Below are positions 44,383-52,803 of a stretch of 64,000 nt of DNA, piece by piece. Source of the stretch: Claveliimonas acetigenes (lineage in GTDB: Bacteria; Bacillota; Clostridia; Lachnospirales; Lachnospiraceae); NCBI RefSeq assembly GCF_025567385.1, contig NZ_JAOQJU010000010.1, positions 37,106-101,105 of the forward strand. Direction: 5' to 3'. Under the pieces are notes generated by a model. It did no database searches. It saw only the letters and a list, made by a program, of their open reading frames with translations, and was not told the DNA's origin. A program made the position numbers and the translations under genes. Position 1 is the stretch's first letter. Each line of letters begins with the position of its first letter.

Positions 44383-44717
44383 AGCTTCATGCCTCCTATG
44401 TTCTCAATCGTTAAAATATAATATTTCTTTCCTGGTTCTGCTCCCCATTCTTCCCGGCCATATCCGGCCGATAGTGAGCACTCTGTCCATATTGTCGGTA
44501 CATCTTTCCCGTATCCGTTCCGGAATGCCACCAGTTGCACTCTGTTTTTCTGCAGTTCCGGCATCGGAGCGCGGATCAGTTCATCTCCCACCCAGATCAT
44601 TCCGAATGCGTCCAGGAGCCTTGTGTCATAATATGGCTTGATATCTCTGTACTCCTCTTTCTTCTCTCCGGAGAGAATCATGTCAAACCATTTTCGTTTT
44701 ATTGGTAATATCAGCAT
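44379..44717 (-). CDS. ASCH-domain protein, 112 aa
   Basis: MLILPIKRKWFDMILSGEKK EEYR is the typical ASCH start (xKxxWxxxIxxGxKxxExR). ASCH domains bind RNA or modified nucleotides. Phage versions may affect translation or host RNA. The family call is good, the role unknown. Confidence 0.82.
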   Translation of the reverse strand: MLILPIKRKWFDMILSGEKKEEYRDIKPYYDTRLLDAFGMIWVGDELIRAPMPELQKNRVQLVAFRNGYGKDVPTIWTECSLSAGYGREEWGAEPGKKYYILTIENIGGMKL

Positions 44718-44726
44718 CTTGTCCTC

Positions 44727-45140
44727 CTAGTTGAATGGAATATTGTCCTCAATGCCGTCCGGAATGTTCATGAATCCATCTCCAGCATCTGCAGGTTGTG
44801 GAACCGGTGCATTTCCGTCTCTTTTGCTTTCTGCGAACTCCTGCTCCTCCAGGACTACCTCAGTGGTATAGATCTTTCTGCCCTCTCTGTTGGTGTAGCT
44901 CCCTGTCTGGATTCTTCCAGAAATTGCCACCTGCATTCCCTGGCGAAACCATTTCTCTGCAAACTCCGCCGCCTTACCGAACGCCACACACGGAACAAAA
45001 TCCGCTGTCGGTTCATTGTCTCTCTTGAATCTCCTGTTGACTGCCAGTGTGTACCTGGCAACTGCTGTGGAATTGTCTCCTGCTGAGTATCGCACCTCTG
45101 GATCTCGTGTGAGACGTCCCATCAAAATGACCTTATTCAC
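44727..45140 (-). CDS. ssb: single-stranded DNA-binding protein
   Basis: A 137-aa OB-fold protein: MNKVILMGRLTRDPEVRYSA, VARYTLAVNRRFKRD, FVPCVAFGKAAEFAEKW, then an acidic C-terminus ending DGIEDNIPFN. It is the phage replication SSB. It overlaps the upstream LexA-like gene by 8 nt. Confidence 0.96.
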   Translation of the reverse strand: MNKVILMGRLTRDPEVRYSAGDNSTAVARYTLAVNRRFKRDNEPTADFVPCVAFGKAAEFAEKWFRQGMQVAISGRIQTGSYTNREGRKIYTTEVVLEEQEFAESKRDGNAPVPQPADAGDGFMNIPDGIEDNIPFN

Positions 45141-45390
45141 TCTTTTTTCTCCTTTTCACTACCTGTGTGTTTCTGATCCGGATTGCTCTCTGTGTTCCCG
45201 GTTCTGCATCGGTCTCCAGAATGCCCTCATCAATCATGTCAATGAGGTGTCTGTGCACTGTTGTTCCGGATATTCCCACAGCCTCTGCTATCTCTTTGTT
45301 GCTTGGCGCATATACGTGCTTTGTTATGTATGCACCGATGAATCTATAGATTTCTTCCCGGATTGCCCTATATTCCTTTGTGCTTCTCAT
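45133..45390 (-). CDS. winged-helix protein with LexA-type DNA-binding domain, 85 aa
   Basis: EEIYRFIGAYITKHVYAPSN KEIAEAVGISGTTVHRHL is a LexA N-terminal-like helix-turn-helix. No peptidase domain is present. It probably regulates phage early genes. Confidence 0.8.
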   Translation of the reverse strand: MRSTKEYRAIREEIYRFIGAYITKHVYAPSNKEIAEAVGISGTTVHRHLIDMIDEGILETDAEPGTQRAIRIRNTQVVKRRKKSE

Positions 45391-45402
45391 GCTGCTGCCC
45401 TC

Positions 45403-45663
45403 CTACATCCAAACGCCCACCAGAGACGGCACGTCCGCCGTCCCTCTTGGAATGAATGTCATGGCCGTATGCTCTTTGATATCTGTTTCTATTTCTTCCA
45501 GTGTTTCTTTGACCATGATTGTGTCTGTTGCTCTGTCCAGTTCGTAGATTCTGGCCACGTATTTGTCCTGGAAATCGTCCGGATGACCGTATACCGCTAC
45601 AAATGGGACTTTCAGACCAGAGAAATCTACCTCTCTGATACTCTCCACCCTTTTCTCCTGCAC
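45403..45663 (-). CDS. hypothetical phage protein, 86 aa
   Basis: Begins MQEKRVESIREVDFSGLKVP. It contains ARIYELDRATDTIMVKETLE. Ends MTFIPRGTADVPSLVGVWM. No family recognised. It overlaps the upstream gene by 37 nt. Confidence 0.55.
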   Translation of the reverse strand: MQEKRVESIREVDFSGLKVPFVAVYGHPDDFQDKYVARIYELDRATDTIMVKETLEEIETDIKEHTAMTFIPRGTADVPSLVGVWM

Positions 45664-45977
45664 TTCTTTCTCCTTTCTGACAGGGTTCTGGCCACTACCA
45701 CCGGCGGCTCCTCTGTCTCTATGACTGGTCTGCTGTATTTCTTTCCCATATCTTCAAACACTCTGGCCATGCTCTCCGCAACTCTTTGGAGTGCTTTGAA
45801 CATTTCTGCGGCTGCACTTCTCAGATTGTTCGCTATTCTTTCAATATCCTCTGGTGTGAGGTTGTTGTATATCTTCATTGCCTCTATTTCCTCTGGCGTG
45901 TACACTGCTACCGCTGTTTTTGGGGGATTGTGACCGTGGATCTTTTTATACTGTTTCTTTGCCTGTCGTTTGTTCAT
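45627..45977 (-). CDS. hypothetical phage protein, 116 aa
   Basis: Begins MNKRQAKKQYKKIHGHNPPK, a basic N-terminus common to small phage proteins. The middle is helical (EDIERIANNLRSAAAEMFKA) and the C-terminus strongly basic (SERRKKCRRKGWRVSER). Possibly nucleic-acid binding, unproven. Confidence 0.55.
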   Translation of the reverse strand: MNKRQAKKQYKKIHGHNPPKTAVAVYTPEEIEAMKIYNNLTPEDIERIANNLRSAAAEMFKALQRVAESMARVFEDMGKKYSRPVIETEEPPVVVARTLSERRKKCRRKGWRVSER

Positions 45978-46329
45978 TTTGTTCTCGGAATCTTTTGCAG
46001 GTTCTCGCTCGTCCGTTTCTCACTTCCGATGGTCTGAGTATCCTGCATATTCCTTTCTTCCCTCCTCTCGGCCCTTTTCTGATTTCTTTATAGTTTTCAC
46101 ATTCTTCACAATGTCGTTTCTTCTCGTCTATATCCTGCCTTGTTAGCCTCGCATACTCATTCATGATTTTCTGCAATGTACAATTCTCACACTCTTTTTC
46201 ACATCCGTTCTCGCATGGCATATCTACATAGTCAACTTCCTCAGTTCCTCCACTCGTTACCGGATTTGTAAACGTGCAATACTCTCTTGGCACATACATA
46301 TCTCCGTAAACTCTTGTCATCTTTATCAT
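45946..46329 (-). CDS. Cys-rich hypothetical protein, 127 aa
   Basis: The Cys cluster CENGCEKECENCTLQ and later CEECENYKEIRKGPRGG KKGIC suggest metal binding. Overlaps both neighbours. No family recognised. Confidence 0.55.
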   Translation of the reverse strand: MIKMTRVYGDMYVPREYCTFTNPVTSGGTEEVDYVDMPCENGCEKECENCTLQKIMNEYARLTRQDIDEKKRHCEECENYKEIRKGPRGGKKGICRILRPSEVRNGRARTCKRFREQNEQTTGKETV

Positions 46330-47678
46330 CTTGCGTCCTCCATCGGCTTTCCGAACCGGTCAACCTTTTCACTGAGCCATTTGCACAAATTCCATATATT
46401 TTCCAGATCTGTCACTAGCAACCGGTGGCTCTTGTATTCATCAGCCATATATTCCGCCATTCCCTGCTCTGACAGCCTGTCCATGTACTCTTTTCTGGTA
46501 CCATATACCGCCTCTATGACTTCTGTTTCTTCTGTCTGCTCTCTCTCGGCCGTTTCCGGTTCAGATTCTGCTGTTTGATTTTCTGCGTCTGAGCTTTTAT
46601 TTTCTCCGATTTCATCATCCTCAACCTCCTCTTTTTCTAGTGTTTCCGTGGATTTTTGCGCGGGCGCAATTTCCTCTCTCTGGCTCTGCGCTCCTGTCTG
46701 TTCATCGGTCCTCTCTGCAGGTTCTTCACAATCTGCTTGGCCGCTTTCTTCTCCATCGGTGTCATCTTCCTCTTGTCCTGTTCCTGCTTCATCAGCTGCT
46801 CCATGATCTTCCATGCCTCCTTTCTCAATCTCCTGGACATCATCAGCGCCAGTTTCTCCAACTGCTCCACCGTCATCCTCTGGCTTAGGAGCTTTTGTTG
46901 CATTTTCTTCTCTTCCTGGCTCATCGGCCGTATCCTGTACTGTGCTTTCTTCATCATCCGCTCCTCCAAAATGGTTCTGCCAGGTCTTAGTCCCTGCTGC
47001 CGTATCATCGAAAATCTCCCTTGTCAGCTGATAGAACTCCCACCAGGTCATATCCTTTGGCGTATCTCCGAATTTCTTAAATGTGACACGGTTTTCATAC
47101 ATCATCATGAAATACAGTCCTTTTTTGTATGAACGGTTTCCGGCCGGATTTACTATTTCAATGAATCTGTTGATTGTCTGCTCATCAAACTCCTCGCCAT
47201 ATACTGCATTGAGTATGAGTTCATTTTCCTGATAGAACTTTTCGACCAGCTGACTGATATCATCAGCCACGCCTGCTGCCGGTTCGGTTTTGTTAAACCT
47301 TTTCAGCTCTCTGATATCCTCTCTGGACGTTTCCGGTTGAATCATCTGTCTGTCAGCGTCTGGCAGTTTCAGCATCTCCTCCAACTGGCTCCTGCCCAGT
47401 TCTGCATATTCCGGCCTGAGCTGTTCGGAATATCCGTCAATAGAATACTCCCGGTTGATGCTCATAAACCTGCTTGTGATAGACGGTCCCAGGCCATACT
47501 CGGCCTGAGCAAATTCCGCTATGCTTTTGTATCCGTCCTGTTCGTAGAGCTTCTGATCGTCAATCTGTCTCAGAGCGTATCCGATCCGGACAAAACTCTG
47601 TTTCACTCCCAGGAGTTCCTGTTTCAATTTCTGTTTCATCTGTACCCAGTCATCCAGGGTCATCTGCACATATTCCAT
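46326..47678 (-). CDS. hypothetical protein with HTH-like N-terminus and long acidic linker, 450 aa
   Basis: Residues 1-130 resemble ParB/DUF3102-like N-termini: LLGVKQSFVRIGYALRQIDD, GLGPSITSRFMSINREYS, SQLEEMLKLPDADRQMI. Residues about 240-385 are a very acidic, repetitive Glu/Asp/Gln linker. The last 55 residues (LSEQGMAEYMADEYKSHRLL) form a small domain. It lies just downstream of the PcfJ-like gene. It could be an adaptor protein in replication, but this is only inferred. Confidence 0.6.
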   Translation of the reverse strand: MEYVQMTLDDWVQMKQKLKQELLGVKQSFVRIGYALRQIDDQKLYEQDGYKSIAEFAQAEYGLGPSITSRFMSINREYSIDGYSEQLRPEYAELGRSQLEEMLKLPDADRQMIQPETSREDIRELKRFNKTEPAAGVADDISQLVEKFYQENELILNAVYGEEFDEQTINRFIEIVNPAGNRSYKKGLYFMMMYENRVTFKKFGDTPKDMTWWEFYQLTREIFDDTAAGTKTWQNHFGGADDEESTVQDTADEPGREENATKAPKPEDDGGAVGETGADDVQEIEKGGMEDHGAADEAGTGQEEDDTDGEESGQADCEEPAERTDEQTGAQSQREEIAPAQKSTETLEKEEVEDDEIGENKSSDAENQTAESEPETAEREQTEETEVIEAVYGTRKEYMDRLSEQGMAEYMADEYKSHRLLVTDLENIWNLCKWLSEKVDRFGKPMEDAR

Positions 47679-47688
47679 CTTTACCTCC

Positions 47689-49812
47689 TTACGCTATGGC
47701 CGCCGTCTGGATTGTTTCCGTCAGCGTTCCTGTTTTCAGTTTCATCAGCCAGTTGTTCAGCCATGACTGCATATTCTTTTCATCTGGTTTTTTGTCCTTG
47801 TCCCCGTACCACTGCAATATCCTTGGATTTTTTGCGTCTATCTCAACCGTGATGTACGGAATGTCCGGCTCTGCTTTGAATCTCAGCATCAAAATATATG
47901 TCTCTCCTTTGTTATGTCTGCCCAGGTACATATTTCCTCCCACGCAATGATGGAGCAGGCGCCCCTCCATGACAATTTCCTCTGCTGATCTGGCTGGTCT
48001 GATGATATATTTATCATCTTCGTAGAGATATTTATTTCTGAGTCCTCTGTAAACGCGCCGAATCTCTGGATAACGCTCTGCCACCTCTTTGAGGTGTTTG
48101 TCCATTTCTTCTTTGTTGGTTTCCATGACCATTTTGTTATGTTCCGCCTCTAAGTCCTGTGGCTGTTGATATACCGTGTTGTTGAGGTCGTATCCCAGGT
48201 TTATTCTCATGCTCAGATAGTCTGCATAGGTTGTGGCCGTGTGTCTGATTCTGGCTAAAGCACTGCTGCACTCTGTCCCATACTTACAGCCAGCGTATTT
48301 CTCTATACGGTTGAGTAATTTTTGCAATGTCATGTATCTGGTGGCCGTTTCCACCTGTGTTCCACTCAAATCCGTTTCTGCCAGATGCTCCACCTGTTCA
48401 TCCGTCCAGTTCTGTCCCTGGCGTTTCTCCATCTGCATGACTCCCAGTAGGTGTGTGTCTCCTTTCTTTCTGATGAGCTGCTTTACTCTTTCCTTTCGGA
48501 TTCCCAGGAACTGATCCGGCCGTCTTGCATTCTCATCAGCAACAATGCCGTAGTAACATTTGACCAGTTTTTCTACCACATCGGTCAGTCCCATTTTTAC
48601 CAGAACCTCAATCTGTGGCGTCTGACTGTAACGCTCCAGGTAGTTAATCGGATTGACCTCCCTGACGTTCTTTGCATATTCCTGTAATGCACTGTACTGG
48701 AATATTGTCCCTTTCATTTCTTCGTATGTCTCTGACATGATCAGACCGGCACTGATAGGGATATTTGCCATTCCATACAAATTGCAGTCATCCCAGAAAT
48801 CTTTCCCCATGTACGGATCATGTTTGTGATAGTCTATCTGGACTTTTTTCCCTGGCTCAAAATATGCTCTCGCAATCTCCACTCCGGAGAGTTCTTCACT
48901 TGCGTTGTACATCTCCGGACCTTTATCCCCACAAATGAATCCTAGTGTCCACTTTTTCCCAACTTCCACATAACGCATGACCATTCCGTTTTCTTTGTAC
49001 TTCTGTCCCAGGAATAGATAGATATATTTGTCATGAGTGCCTTTCACTTTTCCCTGGCACTTGTACTCTCCACGCGCTCCGCACATTGGACAGGTGCCAT
49101 AGTGCCCCTCTCTCGGTTCTTCCGTCCATCTCTGGAACTGGCTTTCGTAGGAAATTCCGCTTTTCCATCTCGCATCTGTAACTCCTCCGCACTTGCTGCA
49201 GGCTATATGTGCCCAGCAACCATGCTTTTTGTAATACAGATAATGCTGATTGTGAAAATACAATCTGTCAGCTCTGTCCAGGATCTCTTTCTCCGGCAGT
49301 TCTTTGGTGTGCGCCATTCTATCTGCCAGTGCCTCCTGGCGGCGCATATACACCTTGTGTTCTCTGTTCCGTCTTGCCGTTGTTACAATATCGTCCTCAT
49401 GTTTGTATATGTATTCCCACCAGTGCTCCTCGTTGTATACGTTGGCTTTGCAGAACTTCTTTATCCTTTCCAGATCCTCTGTGCTCTGGAGTATATTTTC
49501 TTTTTTCTCCTGCTCCCATGTGGGATGTTCTTCTCCCCATATCACTCGGCCATAACAGCTGTCCGGCTTTATTTTCTGCCTCGTCCATTCTTCCTTTTCC
49601 GGCCAATATGTGCCGAAATCCTTTTTTGTGAGCACGATCCGCACCATCGGTATTTCTTTTGATTCTTTTTTGTTCCTGTATACCTCCAGGAAAAGATGCT
49701 TTTCGTGTCCAACAATCTCGACCGCCGTGACACCAATGTATTTGACATCTTTCTTTCTGCTGGTTTTCTTTAACCCGAAATACGGTATTTTTTCAATCGC
49801 TTTCTTTTTCAT
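47689..49812 (-). CDS. PcfJ-like protein, about 707 aa
   Basis: Start taken at ATG 49812 behind GTAGGTGG. It has a Cys4-type zinc region (CSKCGGVTDARWKSG ... CPMCGARGEYKCQG, about residues 210-250). The C-terminal PcfJ-type domain has EGRLLHHCVGGNMYLGRHNK and RILQWYGDKDKKP. PcfJ is known from conjugative plasmids and phages next to PcfK. The biochemical role is not established. Here the pair lies beside an HUH replication protein. Confidence 0.82.
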   Translation of the reverse strand: MKKKAIEKIPYFGLKKTSRKKDVKYIGVTAVEIVGHEKHLFLEVYRNKKESKEIPMVRIVLTKKDFGTYWPEKEEWTRQKIKPDSCYGRVIWGEEHPTWEQEKKENILQSTEDLERIKKFCKANVYNEEHWWEYIYKHEDDIVTTARRNREHKVYMRRQEALADRMAHTKELPEKEILDRADRLYFHNQHYLYYKKHGCWAHIACSKCGGVTDARWKSGISYESQFQRWTEEPREGHYGTCPMCGARGEYKCQGKVKGTHDKYIYLFLGQKYKENGMVMRYVEVGKKWTLGFICGDKGPEMYNASEELSGVEIARAYFEPGKKVQIDYHKHDPYMGKDFWDDCNLYGMANIPISAGLIMSETYEEMKGTIFQYSALQEYAKNVREVNPINYLERYSQTPQIEVLVKMGLTDVVEKLVKCYYGIVADENARRPDQFLGIRKERVKQLIRKKGDTHLLGVMQMEKRQGQNWTDEQVEHLAETDLSGTQVETATRYMTLQKLLNRIEKYAGCKYGTECSSALARIRHTATTYADYLSMRINLGYDLNNTVYQQPQDLEAEHNKMVMETNKEEMDKHLKEVAERYPEIRRVYRGLRNKYLYEDDKYIIRPARSAEEIVMEGRLLHHCVGGNMYLGRHNKGETYILMLRFKAEPDIPYITVEIDAKNPRILQWYGDKDKKPDEKNMQSWLNNWLMKLKTGTLTETIQTAAIA

Positions 49813-49821
49813 CCGTCCCAC

Positions 49822-50307
49822 CTACTTTCCCATGTAGTAGTCCGTGATGATCTGCTTTGCTCTGGCCATGCCTGGAATCCCCAGTGTGACCTTTCCTGCA
49901 GATACGCCTGCTGCCTTGATGATATCCTTGTCCACGGTCTGCTGATTCTTGAACGACCACATCAAAAGCGCTGCTATGCAGCCTTTCAGTGACTTTCCTT
50001 TTTTCCTGACATTGAATGCCAGCAACTCATTTTCCATGCACTGGCCTCTCAGGTACTCCACCCAGTCCTCCATGATTTCTTTCGGTTTCAGTTCTGCCAC
50101 CTCAACGTCAATCTTTCCCAGTGCCGCTGTCAGCTGATCGCACAGTACCGGAATTTCTCCCTGCAGATACATATCCACGAAATCACTCTGGATTCCGTTC
50201 TCCTTTGCCATGGCTTTCAGTGACTCTGTATCTCCCTCATTGAACAGATTCTCTGCAAGCTCATTGATTTCTCCAAAAGAATTGAGTTCTCCAAACTTCT
50301 CAAACAT
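49822..50307 (-). CDS. PcfK-like protein, 161 aa
   Basis: NELAENLFNEGDTESLKAMA, GKIDVEVAELKPKEIMEDW, then KGKSLKGCIAALLMWSFKNQ. This corresponds to the PcfK-like family, normally the partner of PcfJ, which follows it directly here. Function unknown, possibly DNA handling in replication or transfer. Confidence 0.8.
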   Translation of the reverse strand: MFEKFGELNSFGEINELAENLFNEGDTESLKAMAKENGIQSDFVDMYLQGEIPVLCDQLTAALGKIDVEVAELKPKEIMEDWVEYLRGQCMENELLAFNVRKKGKSLKGCIAALLMWSFKNQQTVDKDIIKAAGVSAGKVTLGIPGMARAKQIITDYYMGK

Positions 50308-50309
50308 GT

Positions 50310-50601
50310 CTATTCCTCCTTTTTTCCAAATTTCATGCCCAGCTTTTTTCCATCTTCCAGGATTCTCTGCATCTCTGCCTCATACTCTCCAGCGCTCTGC
50401 ACTGGTGCAAACGTCATTTTTGTACCGTTCTTTGTCGGTTTTCCCATTTTCTGTAGTACCGCGCCTTTTGTCTGGAGTTCGTCCAGTCTGATGCAGATGA
50501 CTGTGATCTGGTATATTCTCTCTTTTTCATCGAACAGCTTTTTTTGTCATTTTGGGAAACATCAGCTGATATTTCATGATCGTGATCTTGTGTTCCATCA
50601 T
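50310..50601 (-). pseudogene. small phage gene with a +1 frameshift at an A7 run (possibly intact with one base fewer)
   Basis: ATG 50601 (AGAGGGACA upstream) opens MMEHKITIMKYQLMFPKMTKK and stops after 24 codons. Deleting one A of the run at 50539-50545 joins it to the open frame DEKERIYQITVICIRLDELQ, continuing through a Met at 50447 to EDGKKLGMKFGKKEE, stop 50310. The same deletion would give the overlapping upstream gene an earlier stop. If the frameshift is real, a 45-aa product may still start at 50447. Confidence 0.6.
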
Positions 50602-51028
50602 TGTCCCTCTTTCGCTTTTCTATTTCTCCCTGCAGCCAGCCGGTGTATTCATGCTTTCCCGGCTCTGTCAGTATGAGATGCCTGTTTGACAGTCTCCATA
50701 TCTCCATCCACTCCTGCTGATTGGCCACTGGTTTCCTCTTACTTGTCAGAAACTCATTCCCGGCCCATATTGCCAGGTTGCGCTCCAGCATATTGAGAAC
50801 GAAATCATCCTCTGTACAGATGCAGACCTCACAGGACTGGTTGAACCTGTCCAGGGCTTTTGCCAGTGCTGTCAGTACGGTCTGATGATATGTCCCTGTT
50901 ATCTTTCCAAAACCCTCACGGGTTACTGCCTGGCCGGAGACCATTACCTCCAGCACATATCCATAGTGTTTCTCTGTTGCTTTCGGAGAGGAGCTGTCTG
51001 TCTCTATGTAGATTTTTACCTGCTGCAT
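50414..51028 (-). CDS. RNase H-like fold protein, 204 aa (C-terminus probably altered by frameshift)
   Basis: QQVKIYIETDSSSPKATEKH at the start, then GYVLEVMVSGQAVTREGF and HQTVLTALAKALDRFNQSCE. This resembles RNase HI-like domains (first-strand Asp, helix). Residues after about 160 read through the frame of another gene. With one A fewer in the run at 50539-50545 the protein would end at NDKKAVR. It could be an RNase H acting in replication primer removal. Not all catalytic residues can be confirmed. Confidence 0.6.
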   Translation of the reverse strand: MQQVKIYIETDSSSPKATEKHYGYVLEVMVSGQAVTREGFGKITGTYHQTVLTALAKALDRFNQSCEVCICTEDDFVLNMLERNLAIWAGNEFLTSKRKPVANQQEWMEIWRLSNRHLILTEPGKHEYTGWLQGEIEKRKRDNDGTQDHDHEISADVSQNDKKSCSMKKREYTRSQSSASDWTNSRQKARYYRKWENRQRTVQK

Positions 51029-51029
51029 T

Positions 51030-51791
51030 TTATTCCCGCCTCCTTTTCAACCGAATCATGGTATATCTCCGGTATTTGTACCCCGTTACCGGATTGATAC
51101 CCTCATGGATCTTGGCAATGTAATATCCTTTTTTGGGTTTTGGTTCTTCTTTCCATCTTCGGAGCTTGTCAACCTTTGGCTCCGGCAATGGCATATTGCG
51201 ACTCGTGTTATAACTTGCCTCGCTGAGTCTCGGTTTTCCCGGTTTCCCGTCTTTCTTCTCCTCAGTGGTATGCTCATCCTTGGTCATGTAGTTGGCTAGC
51301 TTTGTGAAATCCTCGTCATAGTATTTGCTATTCTTGATTTCAATGGACCAGGTTCCTCCCTTTGTCCATGCCTTTGTGATGATACTGGCTGTGTCTCCAA
51401 TCTCATTGATGACCAGATGAATGTGCCAGGCTCCCTTTGTGCCTCTCTCTATGTTTCTTATCCAGAAAACCTCATATCCTCGCTTTTTGAACTCACGTCT
51501 CACGTATCTCATGGCTTTCTGAAAATCTTTCAATGCCGCCTGCATATCTGGTGGCCTGTTTCTCACTTCATAGGTCCATGTCGCAAAGATGTCTCCCTCA
51601 TGGAAATACTCCAGCATTCTCTGTCTGCACCTCTTGGCTTTGTTCTGAGCATTGACCGCCCTCATCTGTTCCTCTGTCGGTTTGGCTCTCTTTGCCCTCC
51701 CTGTTCCAGGACCTCCATACCTGCCATCATGGAACTCCTCTACATCAATGACATCTCCCTGTCTGAACCTGTATCTTTTTCTCTTAACCAT
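51030..51791 (-). CDS. HUH-type rolling-circle replication initiator-like protein, 253 aa
   Basis: The basic N-terminus leads to motif 1 (IFATWTYEVRN), the HUH motif WHIHLVI (His123, His125) and motif 3 NYMTK (Tyr168-x-x-Lys171). This is the pattern of Rep proteins of the ORF2/G2P type: metal-binding histidines and a nicking tyrosine. It is the largest early protein apart from PcfJ. No phage DNA polymerase or helicase is visible in this prophage, so it may start replication by nicking and use the host replisome. Confidence 0.78.
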   Translation of the reverse strand: MVKRKRYRFRQGDVIDVEEFHDGRYGGPGTGRAKRAKPTEEQMRAVNAQNKAKRCRQRMLEYFHEGDIFATWTYEVRNRPPDMQAALKDFQKAMRYVRREFKKRGYEVFWIRNIERGTKGAWHIHLVINEIGDTASIITKAWTKGGTWSIEIKNSKYYDEDFTKLANYMTKDEHTTEEKKDGKPGKPRLSEASYNTSRNMPLPEPKVDKLRRWKEEPKPKKGYYIAKIHEGINPVTGYKYRRYTMIRLKRRRE

Positions 51792-51830
51792 AGTCTCTGT
51801 GTCCTATCTTTAATATCTTTATCAAGTCCG

Positions 51831-51857
51831 AACGGGGTCAGCTCATGCCCCGTTTTT
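51831..51857 (+). terminator. terminator-like hairpin, plus orientation
   Basis: AACGGGG (51831-51837) and CCCCGTT (51848-51854) followed by TTT. It reads as a plus-strand terminator although all nearby genes are on the minus strand. It lies in the leader of the HUH gene. Confidence 0.55.
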
Positions 51858-51919
51858 CTTGACTTTTTCGGCCCACAATGGTACTATGATTCTAGGTTAT
51901 TCACGTTTATTGTGAACCG

Positions 51920-51948
51920 GCTGGCGTCTCCGAAACGTCAGCTTTTTT
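51920..51948 (+). terminator. second terminator-like hairpin, plus orientation
   Basis: GCTGGCGT (51920-51927) and ACGTCAGC (51935-51942) followed by TTTTTT. It also reads on the plus strand, antisense to the early operon, between the 59-aa gene and the HUH gene. Confidence 0.55.
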
Positions 51949-51953
51949 ATTGC

Positions 51954-52133
51954 TCAAATTACTGCCTCCACGGTTACTCCGAACTCTTTCGCTACCTGTT
52001 CGGCATATTCCCGGCATTCTTCCAGACTTCCGGATCTGCAGATCATATATCCAACCTCTCCGGATGGAAATGTCACAGGTCCGCTCCATCTGATAATCTT
52101 CACAGGATTTTCTCCCATTACATGTCTACTCAT
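51954..52133 (-). CDS. small hypothetical protein, 59 aa
   Basis: MSRHVMGENPVKIIRWSGPV, then VGYMICRSGSLEECREYAEQ. It has a ribosome site (GAAAGGATAA) that overlaps the stop of the preceding short ORF, and typical phage codon use. No family recognised. Confidence 0.6.
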   Translation of the reverse strand: MSRHVMGENPVKIIRWSGPVTFPSGEVGYMICRSGSLEECREYAEQVAKEFGVTVEAVI

Positions 52134-52137
52134 TGAT

Positions 52138-52287
52138 TTATCCTTTCGGCGGTGCTCTTATCATGTTGACCGCTCTCCTTTGTTCGGCTCTTGTATACCG
52201 TGTTTGCCTTTTCACATTAAAAAGGACGAAAACCTGTTGAACATCCACACTCTCTCTGGTTTGGAGTGACCACCGCCATTTTTTCAC
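52138..52287 (-). CDS. possible small protein, 49 aa (GTG start), or 3' part of a TAG-interrupted gene
   Basis: From GTG 52285-52287: VKKWRWSLQTRESVDVQQVF and on to RRAVNMIRAPPKG. The same frame is open further upstream (GIREYAQQANSWRIG) to a TAG near 52375, beyond which it continues to MRKRKSAFCMGSP. It may be a longer gene broken by one amber codon, or two small genes. The stop overlaps the ribosome site of the 59-aa gene. Confidence 0.35.
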   Translation of the reverse strand: MKKWRWSLQTRESVDVQQVFVLFNVKRQTRYTRAEQRRAVNMIRAPPKG

Positions 52288-52412
52288 GGTACCTATGCGC
52301 CAGCTGTTGGCTTGCTGTGCATATTCGCGGATGCCTTTCCGCGGATTGCGCTCTGCCGGAATCGGACCGGCCTATGGACTGCCCATGCAGAAAGCGCTCT
52401 TTCTTTTTCTCA

Positions 52413-52514
52413 TTATTTCCGTTTTGCCATTACCAGTGCGATCACTACCACTGTTAGTGCACCCAGAAAAGCTCCTGCTGCCATTCCACTCAGGAAAATC
52501 CCTACTCCTCCCAT
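52413..52514 (-). CDS. very small membrane protein, 33 aa (DUF3789-like)
   Basis: MGGVGIFLSGMAAGAFLGAL followed by a hydrophobic helix and AKRK. One transmembrane segment with positive tail. DUF3789-type micro-proteins of this form are common in clostridial phages. It overlaps the next upstream gene. Confidence 0.55.
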   Translation of the reverse strand: MGGVGIFLSGMAAGAFLGALTVVVIALVMAKRK

Positions 52515-52777
52515 GGCTCATCCTCCTCATCTTCATCATCATATAAATCCATCTCATCAAAAGCTCCGTTTGCGGCCATGAACATTGTCAGCCACCCCCC
52601 ACCGATCACAACCATGCAGACCTGCACCGGATACCAGTCCGGTCCCCATTCTGACATCTCCGTGATCCCGACTCCGCACAATACTAGGTATGCCGCCATG
52701 ATTGCCATGGCCGTCAAAATCCATCCTCTGATTTTTCCAGCGATTCTCCGCATCTTTCGTCTCTGTTTTCTGTTCAT
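52502..52777 (-). CDS. small membrane protein, 91 aa
   Basis: A very basic N-terminus (MNRKQRRKMRRIAGKIRG), two hydrophobic segments (WILTAMAIMAAYLVLCGV; VCMVVIGGGWLTMFMAANG) and an acidic end (DDEDEEDEPWEE). Function unknown. Early operon of the prophage. Confidence 0.6.
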   Translation of the reverse strand: MNRKQRRKMRRIAGKIRGWILTAMAIMAAYLVLCGVGITEMSEWGPDWYPVQVCMVVIGGGWLTMFMAANGAFDEMDLYDDEDEEDEPWEE

Positions 52778-52803
52778 CTTTTCTCCTTTTTGCGCCCGCG
52801 CAA

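Noticed and set aside
46637..47008. Basic 123-aa minus-strand frame and the plus-strand frames over the acidic linker gene
   Set aside because: Shadow frames created by the repetitive Glu/Asp codons of the 450-aa gene.
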